NCBI RefSeq assembly: GCF_000015245.1
Contig: NC_008700.1
Coordinates: forward strand, 3,360,501-3,424,500
Reading direction: 5' to 3'
Source: Shewanella amazonensis SB2B
GTDB lineage: Bacteria; Pseudomonadota; Gammaproteobacteria; Enterobacterales; Shewanellaceae
DNA: 64,000 nucleotides
Position 1 is the first letter of the stretch. Every line of letters begins with the position of its first letter. Below the pieces are notes generated by a model. It had not been told where the DNA came from. It made no database searches and saw only the letters and a program-made list of their open reading frames with translations. Positions 1 to 9,177 of this stretch are shown here, piece after piece. The translations under genes and the position numbers were made by a program.

Positions 1-123
1 CTGATGGGAAAAACAGATAATCCCAGGCGTATAGCCTTGGACACCGGCTGCTGTTGGGGTGAAGACCTCACACTCTGGCACCTTGAAACCGGGGAAAAAA
101 TTACCCAAAAGAAGTTAAAATAG
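1..123 (+). CDS. apaH: Diadenosine tetraphosphatase, C-terminal end (partial)
   Basis: The first 40 codons of the window are open in frame 1 and end at TAG 121-123. They encode the ending IALDTGCCWGEDLTLWHLE, which is characteristic of the C-terminus of symmetrical Ap4A hydrolase (ApaH), a metallophosphoesterase that splits Ap4A into two ADP. The catalytic part lies upstream of the window. The nearby folA gene on the opposite strand agrees with the apaH/folA linkage common in gammaproteobacteria. The call rests on a short tail only. Confidence 0.8.
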   Translation: MMGKTDNPRRIALDTGCCWGEDLTLWHLETGEKITQKKLK

Positions 124-227
124 GGTTAAACTAAAGCTCGAAGAGGCCGATACAAAAGGGCCGCGCGTCAAAGCTCCATACTGCTTTCTGATTCGGGAAA
201 AAAACTAAAACATCGCCGGAGTGTCCT

Positions 228-2249
228 ATGAAAATCAAAGTCGCCACCAGAGTCATTGGCGGGTTCAGTTTTGTTACCCTTCTGTTGGTCATACTCGGTG
301 GCGCCTCGCTGGTCACCAACAACAATCTCAAAGACAGCACCGCCATCATGCAGGAGTTGAGTATGCCTGCACTGGAGGCCACAGGGCATCTTTCCGAAAC
401 CCTCAGCGAACAGCAGCGGCTTATCCTCAAAGCTTTCCACAGTAAAAATTCTTCGACCGTGCCTGGGCTGGAAAGAACATTCGATCAGCTCAGCAGTGGC
501 TTCAACAACCAATTTACCCTGCTTTCCGGCCTGCTCAATAACCGTGATAATTTTCAGGGACAGCTTAGCGGCCTGAGCAGCAGTTATCAGGTGCTGGAAA
601 GTAATAGCAAGGCCATGCTTAAAGCCCGCTTTGACTCGCTCTCGCAGCAGGAAGAACTGCTCAAGCTGCGCGAGAAGCTGGAAAACAGTGCCGACGACGC
701 CTCTTCCAATCTGTTTGATCTTATCGATTTGGAAAGCAGCCAAAACCAAACTGAGCGTGAGATTGCCGCTGCCGCTGGCGCCATAGATACCACCATGACG
801 GGTATCATCACGACAGTTTACGACCTGGTCGCCGCCGAAGAGCGCAGCAAGTATGAACTCATCTCCAAAGAGCTCGACTATATGCTCGGCGAAGTGAAGA
901 CCAAGATGGAGTACATTTCCCGCCACGGTGAAGGCATTATTGATGCCGACCTGGTCAGCACCCTCAATGATGACAGCACCAAGGTGCTGAAAATGTTGGA
1001 AGGCAAGGACACTCTGGTCACCCTCAAGTCCCGCCAGATAGACAGTACTCAGCTGACCTCTGAGAAACTGACCCTGGTGGAAAAGAATGCGCTGACAGTT
1101 ACAGAGCAGATGAAGCGTCTAGCCAAAGATATCGAAACTGTCACCAACGACATCAGCAATCAGGCCCTGAACGACATCAACAGTGCCTCTCTCAGAACAC
1201 TGATCCTGGTGGTGATTGCCATCGTTGTGGCCGTGGTCATCAGTTTTGCCGTGGTGAGACCACTGAAACGCTCGCTGGATGAGGTGAACGGTGCCCTCAA
1301 TGTGTTGGCATCCGGCGACCTCACTCACAAGCTGGACGACACCGGCCACGATGAATTTGCCGAGCTGTCCCGCAACTGTAACCGTTTGGTCGACAGCCTG
1401 CGCAGCCTGATTGCCAGTATCCTCGACCGTTCAAACCAACTGGCTGCAGCCGCCGAAGAAACCTCTGCCATTACCTCTCAAACTACCATAGGTATTCAGG
1501 AACAGAAGAGCCAGGTTGACCAGGTTGCAACGGCTACCACTGAGCTAAGCTCCAGTGCCCATCAGGTGAACATGAGCGCCGATGACGCCTTGAGCCAGAT
1601 TAAGCAAGCCGACGAAGAAACCCAGCACATGCGCACCATTGCCGATGAAAACAAGCGCACCATTTTGTCGCTGGCAGATGAAGTGGCCAAGGCCAGCAAG
1701 GTGATCAACAAGGTGCATTCTGACAGTGCCTCTATCGGCTCAATTCTGGATGTTATCCGGGGCATTGCCGAGCAGACCAATTTGTTGGCACTCAACGCCG
1801 CCATTGAAGCCGCCCGTGCCGGTGAGCAGGGACGTGGCTTTGCCGTCGTGGCCGACGAAGTTCGTAGCCTGGCGTCCCGTACCCAGGACTCTACCCGAGA
1901 AATTCAGCAAATGATTGAAGTGCTGCAGCAAGGCACTCAACAGGCTGTGGCCGTGATGCAGTTGGGGCAAAATCAGGCACAAAGCTGTGTGGAGAAAACC
2001 GAGCAAGCCAACCAGGCGCTGCAAACCATCAGCCACTCTGTGCATAAAGCCTATGATGCCGGCACTCACATTGCTCAGGCGGCACAGGAGCAGAATCTGG
2101 TCAGCCAGCAAGTTTCTGAGAAACTGGAACACATTGCCGCTATTTCCGAAGAGACTGCGCTAGGTGCAGAGCAAACAGCCAAGTCCAGCCACGAGGTGGC
2201 ACGCCTTGCCGAAGAGCTGCAAAGCTCGGTGAAAGAGTTTAGGGTGTAA
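228..2249 (+). CDS. Methyl-accepting chemotaxis protein with long periplasmic helical domain
   Basis: This 673-residue transducer has an N-terminal membrane segment (about residues 10-30) and a long, mostly helical periplasmic domain (31-320). A second membrane segment lies at 322-343, a HAMP domain at about 344-396, and a cytoplasmic signalling domain follows. The highly conserved hairpin tip (EQTNLLALNAAIEAARAGE) lies near residues 510-530. It should pass ligand information to CheA/CheW at the inner membrane. The sensor region has no family I recognise, so the ligand is unknown. The ATG at 228 follows a GGAG element. The gene stands alone between apaH and a leftward gene and ends in a good terminator. 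It carries no obvious CheR-binding C-terminal pentapeptide. Confidence 0.93.
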   Translation: MKIKVATRVIGGFSFVTLLLVILGGASLVTNNNLKDSTAIMQELSMPALEATGHLSETLSEQQRLILKAFHSKNSSTVPGLERTFDQLSSGFNNQFTLLSGLLNNRDNFQGQLSGLSSSYQVLESNSKAMLKARFDSLSQQEELLKLREKLENSADDASSNLFDLIDLESSQNQTEREIAAAAGAIDTTMTGIITTVYDLVAAEERSKYELISKELDYMLGEVKTKMEYISRHGEGIIDADLVSTLNDDSTKVLKMLEGKDTLVTLKSRQIDSTQLTSEKLTLVEKNALTVTEQMKRLAKDIETVTNDISNQALNDINSASLRTLILVVIAIVVAVVISFAVVRPLKRSLDEVNGALNVLASGDLTHKLDDTGHDEFAELSRNCNRLVDSLRSLIASILDRSNQLAAAAEETSAITSQTTIGIQEQKSQVDQVATATTELSSSAHQVNMSADDALSQIKQADEETQHMRTIADENKRTILSLADEVAKASKVINKVHSDSASIGSILDVIRGIAEQTNLLALNAAIEAARAGEQGRGFAVVADEVRSLASRTQDSTREIQQMIEVLQQGTQQAVAVMQLGQNQAQSCVEKTEQANQALQTISHSVHKAYDAGTHIAQAAQEQNLVSQQVSEKLEHIAAISEETALGAEQTAKSSHEVARLAEELQSSVKEFRV

Positions 2250-2273
2250 GACACTCGTCTACAGCCCCCTTTG

Positions 2274-2297
2274 AAAGCCCCTGTGTGGGGCTTTTTT
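2274..2297 (+). terminator. Rho-independent terminator of the chemoreceptor gene
   Basis: An 8-bp stem AAAGCCCC / GGGGCTTT with loop TGTGT, followed by a T run, lies 25 bp after the stop codon. Confidence 0.85.
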
Positions 2298-2431
2298 ATT
2301 GCCAGTTCTGCCACCGCAGAAAGCCTTCAGCCCCTGTGGAAGTGGCTTTTCATCACGGAGTACATTGAGGGAACCAGTGCCGGGCAAATTTAAGCCTGAG
2401 AGTCACATACCTTGAGGTACATAAGGGGGAT

Positions 2432-2460
2432 AAAAAAAGCCGGGCAATGGCCCGGCTTTT
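2432..2460 (-). terminator. Rho-independent terminator of the DUF3718-like gene
   Basis: Stem GCCGGGC / GCCCGGC (2439-2445 with 2450-2456) has a 4-nt loop. The seven A's at 2432-2438 give the T tail for leftward transcripts. Confidence 0.8.
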
Positions 2461-2477
2461 ATGACTACAGCGCTAAC

Positions 2478-2885
2478 TTAATCGTCAGACTCTTCACCAC
2501 CACCAGACAGACGCTCTTTGATAGCAGCCGTGATAGGGCTACCGCCGTGACCATTTGCTTCGGCCCAGGTCACTATGGTCATGCCATCGGCCTCAGTAGC
2601 GCTCAGTTCAGTGGCGGACAGACGCTTGGCAACAAACTCACCTACATCGTTGGCACCGGCACCCATGGCGGTACGCAGCAAGCTCACACCATCACAGTTA
2701 ACACCCGAATAGATGTTGCGCAGTTTTACTCGGCTTTCCTTGAGTTTTTTACGAAGACGATTCTTGTCGTTCGCTTTCACGTAGTCACAAATACTGGCCA
2801 CCAACGGATCTGTATTTGCCATGGCGGGTGAAGGGAGGAAAGAAGCAGCAATGGCAGCTGCAAGGGCCAGGGGCAAAACACGCAT
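2478..2885 (-). CDS. Small exported protein, DUF3718-like
   Basis: This is a 135-residue protein with a clear cleavable signal peptide (about residues 1-23, ending AMA). The segment CDYVKANDKNRLRKKLKESRVKLRNIYSGVNC (about 33-64) with its two cysteines resembles DUF3718, a short family common in Shewanella. The C-terminus is acidic and glycine-rich (GGGEESDD). A periplasmic location is expected and the function is unknown. It is monocistronic: folA starts far upstream in the same direction, with about 87 bp of intergenic DNA between them, and a terminator follows. I am confident it is a gene. The family name is from memory. Confidence 0.75.
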   Translation of the reverse strand: MRVLPLALAAAIAASFLPSPAMANTDPLVASICDYVKANDKNRLRKKLKESRVKLRNIYSGVNCDGVSLLRTAMGAGANDVGEFVAKRLSATELSATEADGMTIVTWAEANGHGGSPITAAIKERLSGGGEESDD

Positions 2886-2971
2886 CTCATACTCCTCGGA
2901 TTGTTTTTTATATTTATCAGTAAAATCGTATTTTCGAATTTACTTTTAGGGCACGTACCACGGCGATTAAT

Positions 2972-3454
2972 TTAACACTTTTTTACCAAGGTGATAAAGC
3001 GATATTGAAGGCCTTTGTCTGACACATGTTCAGTGGATTCAACCGTTTCCCAGCTGCCATCATCCCAGGCTGGGAAGTGGGTATCCCCCTCAACCTCCAA
3101 GGCTATCTCGGTTAAATATAGCTTATCTGCCTGGGAAATCAGGGTTTGATAGAGTTGCCCACCACCGATAACCACCAACTCCTCACAATCACCGGCCAGC
3201 GCCACGGCTTCTTCAAATGAAGACACCAGACTAATACCTTCGTGGGAGTAGTCACTCTGGCGTGAAATCACAATATTGTGACGCCCGGGCAATGGACGAC
3301 CTATGGATTCGAAGGTTTTACGGCCCATCACCACGGGTTTGCCCAGCGTCATAGCCTTGAAATGCTTGAGATCTTCCGGCAAATGCCAGGGCATTTGGTT
3401 ATCTTTTCCTATCACCCGGTTATTGGCCATCGCGGCAATCATGGCGATACGCAT
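2972..3454 (-). CDS. folA: Dihydrofolate reductase
   Basis: The 160-residue product matches chromosomal DHFR in length and motifs: MIAAMANNRVIGKDNQMPWHLPEDLKHF (NADPH/folate loop with the acidic catalytic residue in LPEDL), then VVMGRKTFESIGRPLPGR and VIGGGQLY. It reduces dihydrofolate to tetrahydrofolate with NADPH in the cytoplasm. It lies between the exporter pair and the DUF3718-like gene, all leftward, close to apaH as in related genomes. Nothing about it suggests acquired trimethoprim resistance. Confidence 0.97.
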   Translation of the reverse strand: MRIAMIAAMANNRVIGKDNQMPWHLPEDLKHFKAMTLGKPVVMGRKTFESIGRPLPGRHNIVISRQSDYSHEGISLVSSFEEAVALAGDCEELVVIGGGQLYQTLISQADKLYLTEIALEVEGDTHFPAWDDGSWETVESTEHVSDKGLQYRFITLVKKC

Positions 3455-3478
3455 AAAAGCTCCCTCTTTGAGTTGTGT

Positions 3479-3946
3479 TTATATGATGGGGCGGGTACGA
3501 AAATACAGCAGACTCGGCAGCGCCAGGCCCACCGACAAGGCACCGAGGATAAAGACGGTTTTCAGGCCATTGCTTATCACGGCACCGGTCAGCTCTGGGC
3601 TGACCTGAGATTGCGCCGTCAGCTGCACCAGGGCAATCACAGTATTAAAGGCATAGGTTCCCGGGATCATGGGGATAGTGGCGGCCACCGCGTAAAGCAA
3701 GGGGGGCGCCAGATGACGTTTGGCAAAGCCTATGGTTACAGTCCCCACCAGGGCCGCTGCAGCGAAGGTTGCCCACTCAATGGGTAATCCGAAATGCAGG
3801 ATTAGGGTACGGAAACTGTGTCCCAGTGCGCCAGCAAGGGCGCAGTAAGGTAGAAAACGCTTTGGCACGTTAAATACCATGGCAAAGCCCACGGCAGGGA
3901 TGGCCGAAAAGAACGCGTCGTTGAGTAAAGTAAGGGCTAAATTCAC
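3479..3946 (-). CDS. yjjB: Threonine/serine exporter subunit, YjjB-like
   Basis: This 155-residue, very hydrophobic protein has four or five predicted membrane helices and resembles the ThrE C-terminal half (YjjB, DUF3815). YjjB and YjjP form a split ThrE-type exporter; the E. coli pair has been linked to succinate export. The GTG start (3944-3946) overlaps the yjjP stop as GTGA, so the two genes are translationally coupled. The order yjjP-yjjB downstream of obgE is consistent with one leftward transcript. The substrate cannot be read from the sequence. Confidence 0.85.
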   Translation of the reverse strand: MNLALTLLNDAFFSAIPAVGFAMVFNVPKRFLPYCALAGALGHSFRTLILHFGLPIEWATFAAAALVGTVTIGFAKRHLAPPLLYAVAATIPMIPGTYAFNTVIALVQLTAQSQVSPELTGAVISNGLKTVFILGALSVGLALPSLLYFRTRPII

Positions 3947-4704
3947 AGAAACTTGCCCCCCAACTGCATGGCTATGGTGATACCTATCACCGAGGCAACC
4001 GTCAGCAAGGTGGCATGTCCCCAGCGTGAAATACCCACGTTCATATGCCCTTTCACCATGTCTGAGATGGCATTGATCATCGGAAACCCCGGCACCAACA
4101 TCAGCACACTGGCCGCCATGGCAAGTTCAGATGTTTTGGTCAGTGGACACTCGTAACTGAGCTGTGCCACCGCCGTGGTGACAAAGGCGGTCAGCGAAAA
4201 AATCACCAGAGGGTTGAAGTGCCTGCGCGCTAACGACAGCCGCACACTCATACCGATGGCCGCCGCGATAAAGGTGATGATGGATGACATCCAATCGCCG
4301 CCAAACAGATGGCAAAAACTGGCACAGGAAAGGCCAATCATGGGGATCACCAGCGCGGCTGGGTAACTCTTGGGGGTGATGCGGGCCACCCGCTTTCTGA
4401 CTTCGTTGGGGCCATAGAGGCCTTTCTCAGCAAGCAGGCAAATCCGTTGTAGCTCGCACACAATCCGCATATTGATGCCATGCTCGCGAATACGACGGGT
4501 GGTGGTGATACAACGGCCATGTACCAAACTGGTCAGTACGAGGGAATTTGAAGAGATGGACAATTCGACACTGGCCAGTCCAAGGGCCCTGCCCAGGCGC
4601 TGACTGATTTCTTCGACCAAATCAGACTCGGCGCCATAGGCCAGCAGGAGCTGCGCGACGCGCACCACCTGCCGGGTTATGTCATTCTGGGTATCTGCGT
4701 ACAC
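3943..4704 (-). CDS. yjjP: Threonine/serine exporter subunit, YjjP-like
   Basis: This 253-residue protein has a soluble N-terminal part (about 1-120, with ESDLVEEISQRLGRAL and the SLVHGRCITTTRRI stretch) followed by about five membrane helices, as in YjjP/ThrE N-terminal domain (DUF1212) proteins. It should pair with the overlapping yjjB product in the inner membrane. The chosen start is GTG at 4702-4704, preceded by GGGGAT. The gene begins 20 bp after obgE, so co-transcription is likely. Confidence 0.87.
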   Translation of the reverse strand: MYADTQNDITRQVVRVAQLLLAYGAESDLVEEISQRLGRALGLASVELSISSNSLVLTSLVHGRCITTTRRIREHGINMRIVCELQRICLLAEKGLYGPNEVRKRVARITPKSYPAALVIPMIGLSCASFCHLFGGDWMSSIITFIAAAIGMSVRLSLARRHFNPLVIFSLTAFVTTAVAQLSYECPLTKTSELAMAASVLMLVPGFPMINAISDMVKGHMNVGISRWGHATLLTVASVIGITIAMQLGGKFL

Positions 4705-4724
4705 CGCTATCCCCGATTGAAGGC

Positions 4725-5894
4725 TTATCTCTGGTAAATGACTTCCACGTCGTAGTCGTCATCATCGAAATCATCGTCATCATCCGAATCATCAAAATCC
4801 GGGTTCAGATCGTCTAGCTGAGCCTTGTGGTAATTGTCCCACTTGAACTCCACTTCCTTGTCAGGATCGGCGGCAGCGGCTTCATCTGGCAAGCTCTTGA
4901 TGAAGTCGAACAGCTTTTCAGCCAGCTCTTTGGTACCCTCACGGGTCGCGGCAGACATGGTGTACACATCGCCTTCCCAGCCAAGCTCAGCCACAATGGC
5001 ATCAACACGTTCCTGCAATTCTTCTTCAAGCAGCAGGTCGGTTTTGTTGAATACCAACCAGCGGGGCTTGGCAGCCAGTTCAGGTGAATACTTTTCAAGC
5101 TCGGCAACAATAGCGCGGGCGCTTTCAGCAGGGCTTGAGCCATCGATGGGCTCGATATCCAAAATGTGCAGCAGCACGCGGCAACGTTCCAGGTGCTTCA
5201 AGAAGCGAATACCCAGGCCGGCACCTTCGGCGGCGCCTTCAATCAAACCCGGAATGTCGGCAATGACAAAGCTCTGACCGGGGCGCGGGTTCACTACGCC
5301 AAGGTTTGGCACCAGAGTGGTAAAGGGATAATCAGCCACCTTGGGTGTCGCACGGGAAACTGCGCGAATGAAGGTTGATTTACCGGCGTTTGGCATCCCC
5401 AGCAGACCCACATCCGCCAGCAGCAACAGCTCGAGGCGCAGCTCACGAACCTCACCCTTGGTACCCAGGGTTTTCTGGCGTGGAGCACGGTTTACACTGC
5501 TTTTAAAACGGGTGTTACCCAAACCGTGGAATCCACCCTTGGCCACCAACAGTTTTTGACCGACTTCGGTCAAATCACCCAGCACTTCGTCGGTATCTAT
5601 GTCTACGGCACGGGTACCTACGGGAACACGCAGGGTCAGATCGCTGCCACCTTTACCGGTGCAGTCACGACCACGACCGTTTTCACCACGCTCAGCAAGG
5701 TAAAAACGCTCAAAGCGGTAATCAATCAGGGTATTGAGGCTGGCGTCGGCCACCAGATACACACTGCCGCCATCGCCACCGTCGCCCCCATCGGGACCAC
5801 CATCGGGAATGTATTTTTCACGGCGAAAGCTTACGCAACCGCTGCCACCGTCACCGGCCTGAACCTTAATGACCGCCTCGTCGACGAACTTCAT
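4725..5894 (-). CDS. obgE: Obg family GTPase (ribosome assembly)
   Basis: The 389-residue protein has the glycine-rich Obg fold (about 1-158; VQAGDGGSGCVSFRREKYIP), then the G domain with G1 GMPNAGKST, G2 TTLVPNLG, G3 DIPGLIEGAAEGAGLG and G4 NKTD. The tail is strongly acidic (DDSDDDDDFDDDDYD). ObgE binds the 50S subunit and couples late ribosome assembly to growth and stress signals. Its place after rplU-rpmA is highly conserved. A terminator-like hairpin at 5990-6014 separates it from rpmA, so it may have its own promoter or rely on readthrough. Confidence 0.97.
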   Translation of the reverse strand: MKFVDEAVIKVQAGDGGSGCVSFRREKYIPDGGPDGGDGGDGGSVYLVADASLNTLIDYRFERFYLAERGENGRGRDCTGKGGSDLTLRVPVGTRAVDIDTDEVLGDLTEVGQKLLVAKGGFHGLGNTRFKSSVNRAPRQKTLGTKGEVRELRLELLLLADVGLLGMPNAGKSTFIRAVSRATPKVADYPFTTLVPNLGVVNPRPGQSFVIADIPGLIEGAAEGAGLGIRFLKHLERCRVLLHILDIEPIDGSSPAESARAIVAELEKYSPELAAKPRWLVFNKTDLLLEEELQERVDAIVAELGWEGDVYTMSAATREGTKELAEKLFDFIKSLPDEAAAADPDKEVEFKWDNYHKAQLDDLNPDFDDSDDDDDFDDDDYDVEVIYQR

Positions 5895-5989
5895 ATCAAC
5901 TCCTCACCACAGAATGGGGCAATTATACCGCCTGCAGCGCGGCAGACCAAAATCTCTATCAAACATAGGGCAAAGCCCCAGACAAAACA

Positions 5990-6014
5990 AAAGCCCCACC
6001 AGAGGCGGGGCTTT
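5990..6014 (-). terminator. Hairpin terminator between rpmA and obgE
   Basis: An 8-bp stem AAAGCCCC / GGGGCTTT lies just beyond the rpmA stop. The A-rich DNA to its left gives a weak U tract for leftward transcripts, so termination may be partial. Confidence 0.65.
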
Positions 6015-6036
6015 ATCAGCTTAGCTGTTACGAAGC

Positions 6037-6291
6037 TTAGTCTTCGATGCTAACAAACTTACGGTTGTTAGGACCTTTAACTTCGAACTTAACTTTGCCG
6101 TCAGTCAGGGCGAACAGGGTGTGGTCACGACCAATACCTACGTTCACACCGGCGTGGAACTTGGTGCCACGCTGACGAACAATGATGTTACCAGCCAGAA
6201 CTGATTCGCCGCCGAAGCGCTTTACACCAAGACGTTTGCTTTCTGAATCGCGGCCGTTACGAGTAGAACCGCCAGCTTTTTTGTGTGCCAT
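6037..6291 (-). CDS. rpmA: 50S ribosomal protein L27
   Basis: The 84-residue protein starts MAHKKAGGSTRNGRDSESKR, the standard L27 N-terminus that reaches the peptidyl-transferase centre. Its length is normal for the family. It starts 14 bp after rplU and forms the conserved rplU-rpmA operon. Confidence 0.98.
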   Translation of the reverse strand: MAHKKAGGSTRNGRDSESKRLGVKRFGGESVLAGNIIVRQRGTKFHAGVNVGIGRDHTLFALTDGKVKFEVKGPNNRKFVSIED

Positions 6292-6305
6292 GAGTCAGAC
6301 TCCTA

Positions 6306-6617
6306 TTAAGCGTTGATAGCAGTGATTTTAACTTCAGTGAACCACTGACGGTGGCCCATCTTCTTCTCGTGGTGCTTACGACGACGGAACTTCTGGATAG
6401 TTACCTTTTCGCCGCGGCCGTGAGCAACAACAGTAGCAACTACTTTGCCGCCAGCAACCAGTGGAGCACCCACTTTCACGTTTTCGCCATCAGCAACCAA
6501 CAGAACCTGATCGAACTCGATGGTTTCACCGGTAGCAACTTCGATTTTTTCCAAACGTACAGTATGGCCTTCAGCAACACGGTGTTGCTTGCCACCACTT
6601 TGAAAAACAGCGTACAT
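6306..6617 (-). CDS. rplU: 50S ribosomal protein L21
   Basis: The 103-residue protein matches L21 (MYAVFQSGGKQHRVAEGHTV; RRRKHHEKKMGHRQWFTEVKI). It binds 23S rRNA in the large subunit. The ATG is preceded by GGAGTAAAATAGCT. It is divergent from ispB, as in E. coli, with about 250 bp between them that should hold both promoters. Confidence 0.98.
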   Translation of the reverse strand: MYAVFQSGGKQHRVAEGHTVRLEKIEVATGETIEFDQVLLVADGENVKVGAPLVAGGKVVATVVAHGRGEKVTIQKFRRRKHHEKKMGHRQWFTEVKITAINA

Positions 6618-6871
6618 AGCTATTTTACTCCGAAAAATTCTGACGCTTCGCTCTGAATCCCCTCAGGGCGTGTGCGATGCGCCATAAAAAACTTTAATGA
6701 CAATGGGCGCGGAGTTTACGCTAAGAATGCCCAGCTGACAAGCCCTAATTAGCAAAGATTAAAAAAAGACCCGCATAACTCCCACATTAACCGGGCAACT
6801 GCTGCCATCGTCATTATTTTTAGGTAAGATCGCGACTATTATAACACTTATGCCTAAATCAGGGCTTAGTT

Positions 6872-7873
6872 ATGCCCAGTCCTGACAATCAGAGTCTATC
6901 TATGGATTTGAATGCCATTCGACAGCTGGCCGACGCCGATATGCAGGCAGTTAATCAGCTGATCTATAAACAACTGGAATCCGATGTTGCCCTCATCAAC
7001 CAGCTGGGCTTTTACATTATTAATGGAGGCGGCAAACGTCTGCGCCCTCTGTTATCGGTGTTGGCCGCCCGCGCCGTTAACTATAATGGTGAAGGTCATC
7101 TGAAGCTCGCCGCCATTATCGAGTTTATCCATACCGCTTCGCTGCTGCACGACGACGTGGTGGATGAGTCTACCTTGCGCCGGGGCCGCGAAACCGCCAA
7201 TGCCCTCTTTGGCAACAGCGCCAGTGTATTGGTGGGTGACTTCCTTTATACCCGCTCATTCCAGATGATGACTGAGCTTGGCAGTATGAAGGTGCTGCAG
7301 GTGCTTGCCGATGCCACCAACGTGCTGGCCGAAGGGGAAGTGCTGCAGTTGATGAACTGCAACGACCCCAATACCACCGAAGAAAGCTACATGCGGGTTA
7401 TCTACTGCAAAACCGCCAAGCTGTTTGAAGCGGCTACCCGTCTTGCCGCCGTGCTGGCAGGCAGCGATGAAAAGGTAGAAGAAGCCCTTGCCGACTATGG
7501 AAAGTACCTCGGCACGGCCTTCCAGCTGATTGACGACTTGCTGGACTACACCAGTGACGCCGAAGAGCTGGGCAAAAACATCGGTGACGACCTTGCCGAA
7601 GGTAAGCCTACCCTGCCACTGATTTACGCTATCGGCCATGGTAACGAGCGCGAGCAAGGCCTCATTCGTAATGCCATTGAAAAAGCCGATGGCACAGGTG
7701 CCATTGAAGAAATCCTCACGGCCCTGCATCGCTGTGGTGCGCTTGACTACACCCGCAGACGCGCTGAAGAAGAAGCAGACAAAGCCATTGCGGCATTAAG
7801 CGTACTGCCGGAAGGTGACTTTAAGACAGCGCTTGAATCGCTGGCCCGAATCGCCGTATCCCGCAGCAACTGA
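6872..7873 (+). CDS. ispB: Octaprenyl diphosphate synthase
   Basis: This long-chain trans-prenyl synthase makes the side chain of ubiquinone and menaquinone. Both aspartate-rich motifs are present: LLHDDVVDES with the following RRG, and LIDDLLDY. GGGKRLRP and GEVLQLMN are also conserved. E. coli IspB aligns from MDLNAIRQL, so the true start may be ATG 6902 (323 residues) rather than 6872 (333 residues). The latter has an AGGG element upstream; both are possible. An AT-rich TATTATAAC just upstream could be the -10. The end is marked by an 18-bp terminator stem. Confidence 0.96.
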   Translation: MPSPDNQSLSMDLNAIRQLADADMQAVNQLIYKQLESDVALINQLGFYIINGGGKRLRPLLSVLAARAVNYNGEGHLKLAAIIEFIHTASLLHDDVVDESTLRRGRETANALFGNSASVLVGDFLYTRSFQMMTELGSMKVLQVLADATNVLAEGEVLQLMNCNDPNTTEESYMRVIYCKTAKLFEAATRLAAVLAGSDEKVEEALADYGKYLGTAFQLIDDLLDYTSDAEELGKNIGDDLAEGKPTLPLIYAIGHGNEREQGLIRNAIEKADGTGAIEEILTALHRCGALDYTRRRAEEEADKAIAALSVLPEGDFKTALESLARIAVSRSN

Positions 7874-7885
7874 TAGCTTGCCAGA

Positions 7886-7925
7886 CCCAATAAAAAACCT
7901 CGCATCGGCGAGGTTTTTTATTGGG
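7886..7925. terminator. Bidirectional terminator between ispB and ung
   Basis: A perfect 18-bp stem (7886-7903 with 7908-7925) has a 4-nt ATCG loop. A and T runs on either side let it stop both converging transcripts. Confidence 0.93.
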
Positions 7926-7949
7926 CTGTGTTTATCCACACAACGAGCG

Positions 7950-8615
7950 TTACAGGCGCCAGTCGATGGGCTCACCGCCATGTGCTTTCAATAACTCGTT
8001 GATTTTCGAAAAGTGGCCGCATCCAAAAAAGCCGCGATAGGCGGATAAGGGCGATGGGTGCACACCCGACAACACCTGATGCTGAGGCGCAGTAATACCC
8101 TTGCCCTTCTTGATGGCATGGCTGCCCCAAAGCACAAAGATAATCGGCGTATCACGCTCATTGAGCAGCTTAAGCGCGGCCGCTGTAAAGGTTTCCCAGC
8201 CCGCCTTGGCGTGGGAGTGTGCCTTGCCCTCCTCAACCGTGAGCACGGTGTTGAGCATCAACACACCCTGTCTGGCCCAGGGCAGTAAGTACCCGTGTGA
8301 CGGTGTCTCAAAGTCGGGGATATCGGCTGAGAGCTCTTTATACATATTCACCAGCGAGGGCGGCGGCTTAATACCAGGCTTAACCGAGAAACAGAGTCCA
8401 TGGGCCTGCCCGGCACCATGGTATGGGTCCTGGCCAATCAGCACGACCCGCACCTTATCCAATGGCGTGTGCTCAAACGCCGCGAATACTTCTGCTTCAG
8501 GAGGAAAAATGGTTTTGCCACTTTGGCGTTCGGCGGCAACAAATTCAGTGAGAGATTTAAAGTAAGGTTTCTCGGATTCGGCGGCAATAAAGTCCTGCCA
8601 ACATGCAACGGCCAT
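7950..8615 (-). CDS. ung: Uracil-DNA glycosylase
   Basis: The 221-residue family-1 UDG removes uracil from DNA to begin base excision repair. Diagnostic motifs are visible: the water-activating GQDPYHG, LLLNTVLTV-type core (here MLNTVLTVEEGKAHSH) and the DNA-intercalating loop HPSPLSAYRGFFGCGHFS. Length is typical. It converges on ispB and starts about 180 bp from the next rightward gene. Confidence 0.97.
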   Translation of the reverse strand: MAVACWQDFIAAESEKPYFKSLTEFVAAERQSGKTIFPPEAEVFAAFEHTPLDKVRVVLIGQDPYHGAGQAHGLCFSVKPGIKPPPSLVNMYKELSADIPDFETPSHGYLLPWARQGVLMLNTVLTVEEGKAHSHAKAGWETFTAAALKLLNERDTPIIFVLWGSHAIKKGKGITAPQHQVLSGVHPSPLSAYRGFFGCGHFSKINELLKAHGGEPIDWRL

Positions 8616-8794
8616 GGGGCTCCCGGGCTGAATGATTCACTGCAAAGGAGTGTATCTTATTGGCCATGGCAAATCAGCCTCCATGCCAGATGCTCCGGCC
8701 ACGTCACGACCAAGATCCCAATCGAGACGAAAGCCAGTAGTCAGCGCCATGAATTTGGGTAAAATCAGCAAAGATGAAAATACAGGACGCAACC

Positions 8795-9115
8795 ATGTCA
8801 GAAAACGCCAACAGTCTGTTTGAACTCGCCGATAAGTTTATTGCGCTGGCCAACGAGCTCACCGCCGCCGAAGGCGATGTGGGTAAAGTGGGTACAGCAC
8901 TGCGTTTTGCCGCTGCCCGTTTTAATGCCTTCGAAGCCGCCATCAAGTCGGCAGATCTGGAAAACGAAAAGGCCAATGCCCTGAAATGGTTCAGCGATGA
9001 TTATCAGGACATGCTGAACGACAATCTGGACGACCATATTGCCAATCCACCGATGGCAACCGCGCCCGAAGCAGAGCCTGCTGTTGATAATGCTGTGCAA
9101 ACGTTCAAGCTCTGA
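8795..9115 (+). CDS. DUF3144-like small cytoplasmic protein
   Basis: This is a protein of about 106 residues of unknown function. The core FELADKFIALANEL, VGTALRFAAARFNAFEA and DDYQDMLNDNLDDHI matches what I know of DUF3144, a helical family spread through gammaproteobacteria. I chose ATG 8795 because AGGACGCAACC gives it a well-spaced ribosome site. An in-frame ATG at 8774 would add seven residues but has no such site. The C-terminus is acidic and low in complexity. It is monocistronic with a strong terminator. Confidence 0.82.
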   Translation: MSENANSLFELADKFIALANELTAAEGDVGKVGTALRFAAARFNAFEAAIKSADLENEKANALKWFSDDYQDMLNDNLDDHIANPPMATAPEAEPAVDNAVQTFKL

Positions 9116-9132
9116 GCCACTCAGAGCTCATT

Positions 9133-9159
9133 AAAAAGGCCGCATCGTGCGGCCTTTTT
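9133..9159. terminator. Bidirectional terminator
   Basis: A 12-bp stem AAAAAGGCCGCA / TGCGGCCTTTTT with loop TCG lies between the converging DUF3144-like and LysE-family genes. Confidence 0.9.
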
Positions 9160-9177
9160 GGTTCCTGTAAGGGTTCA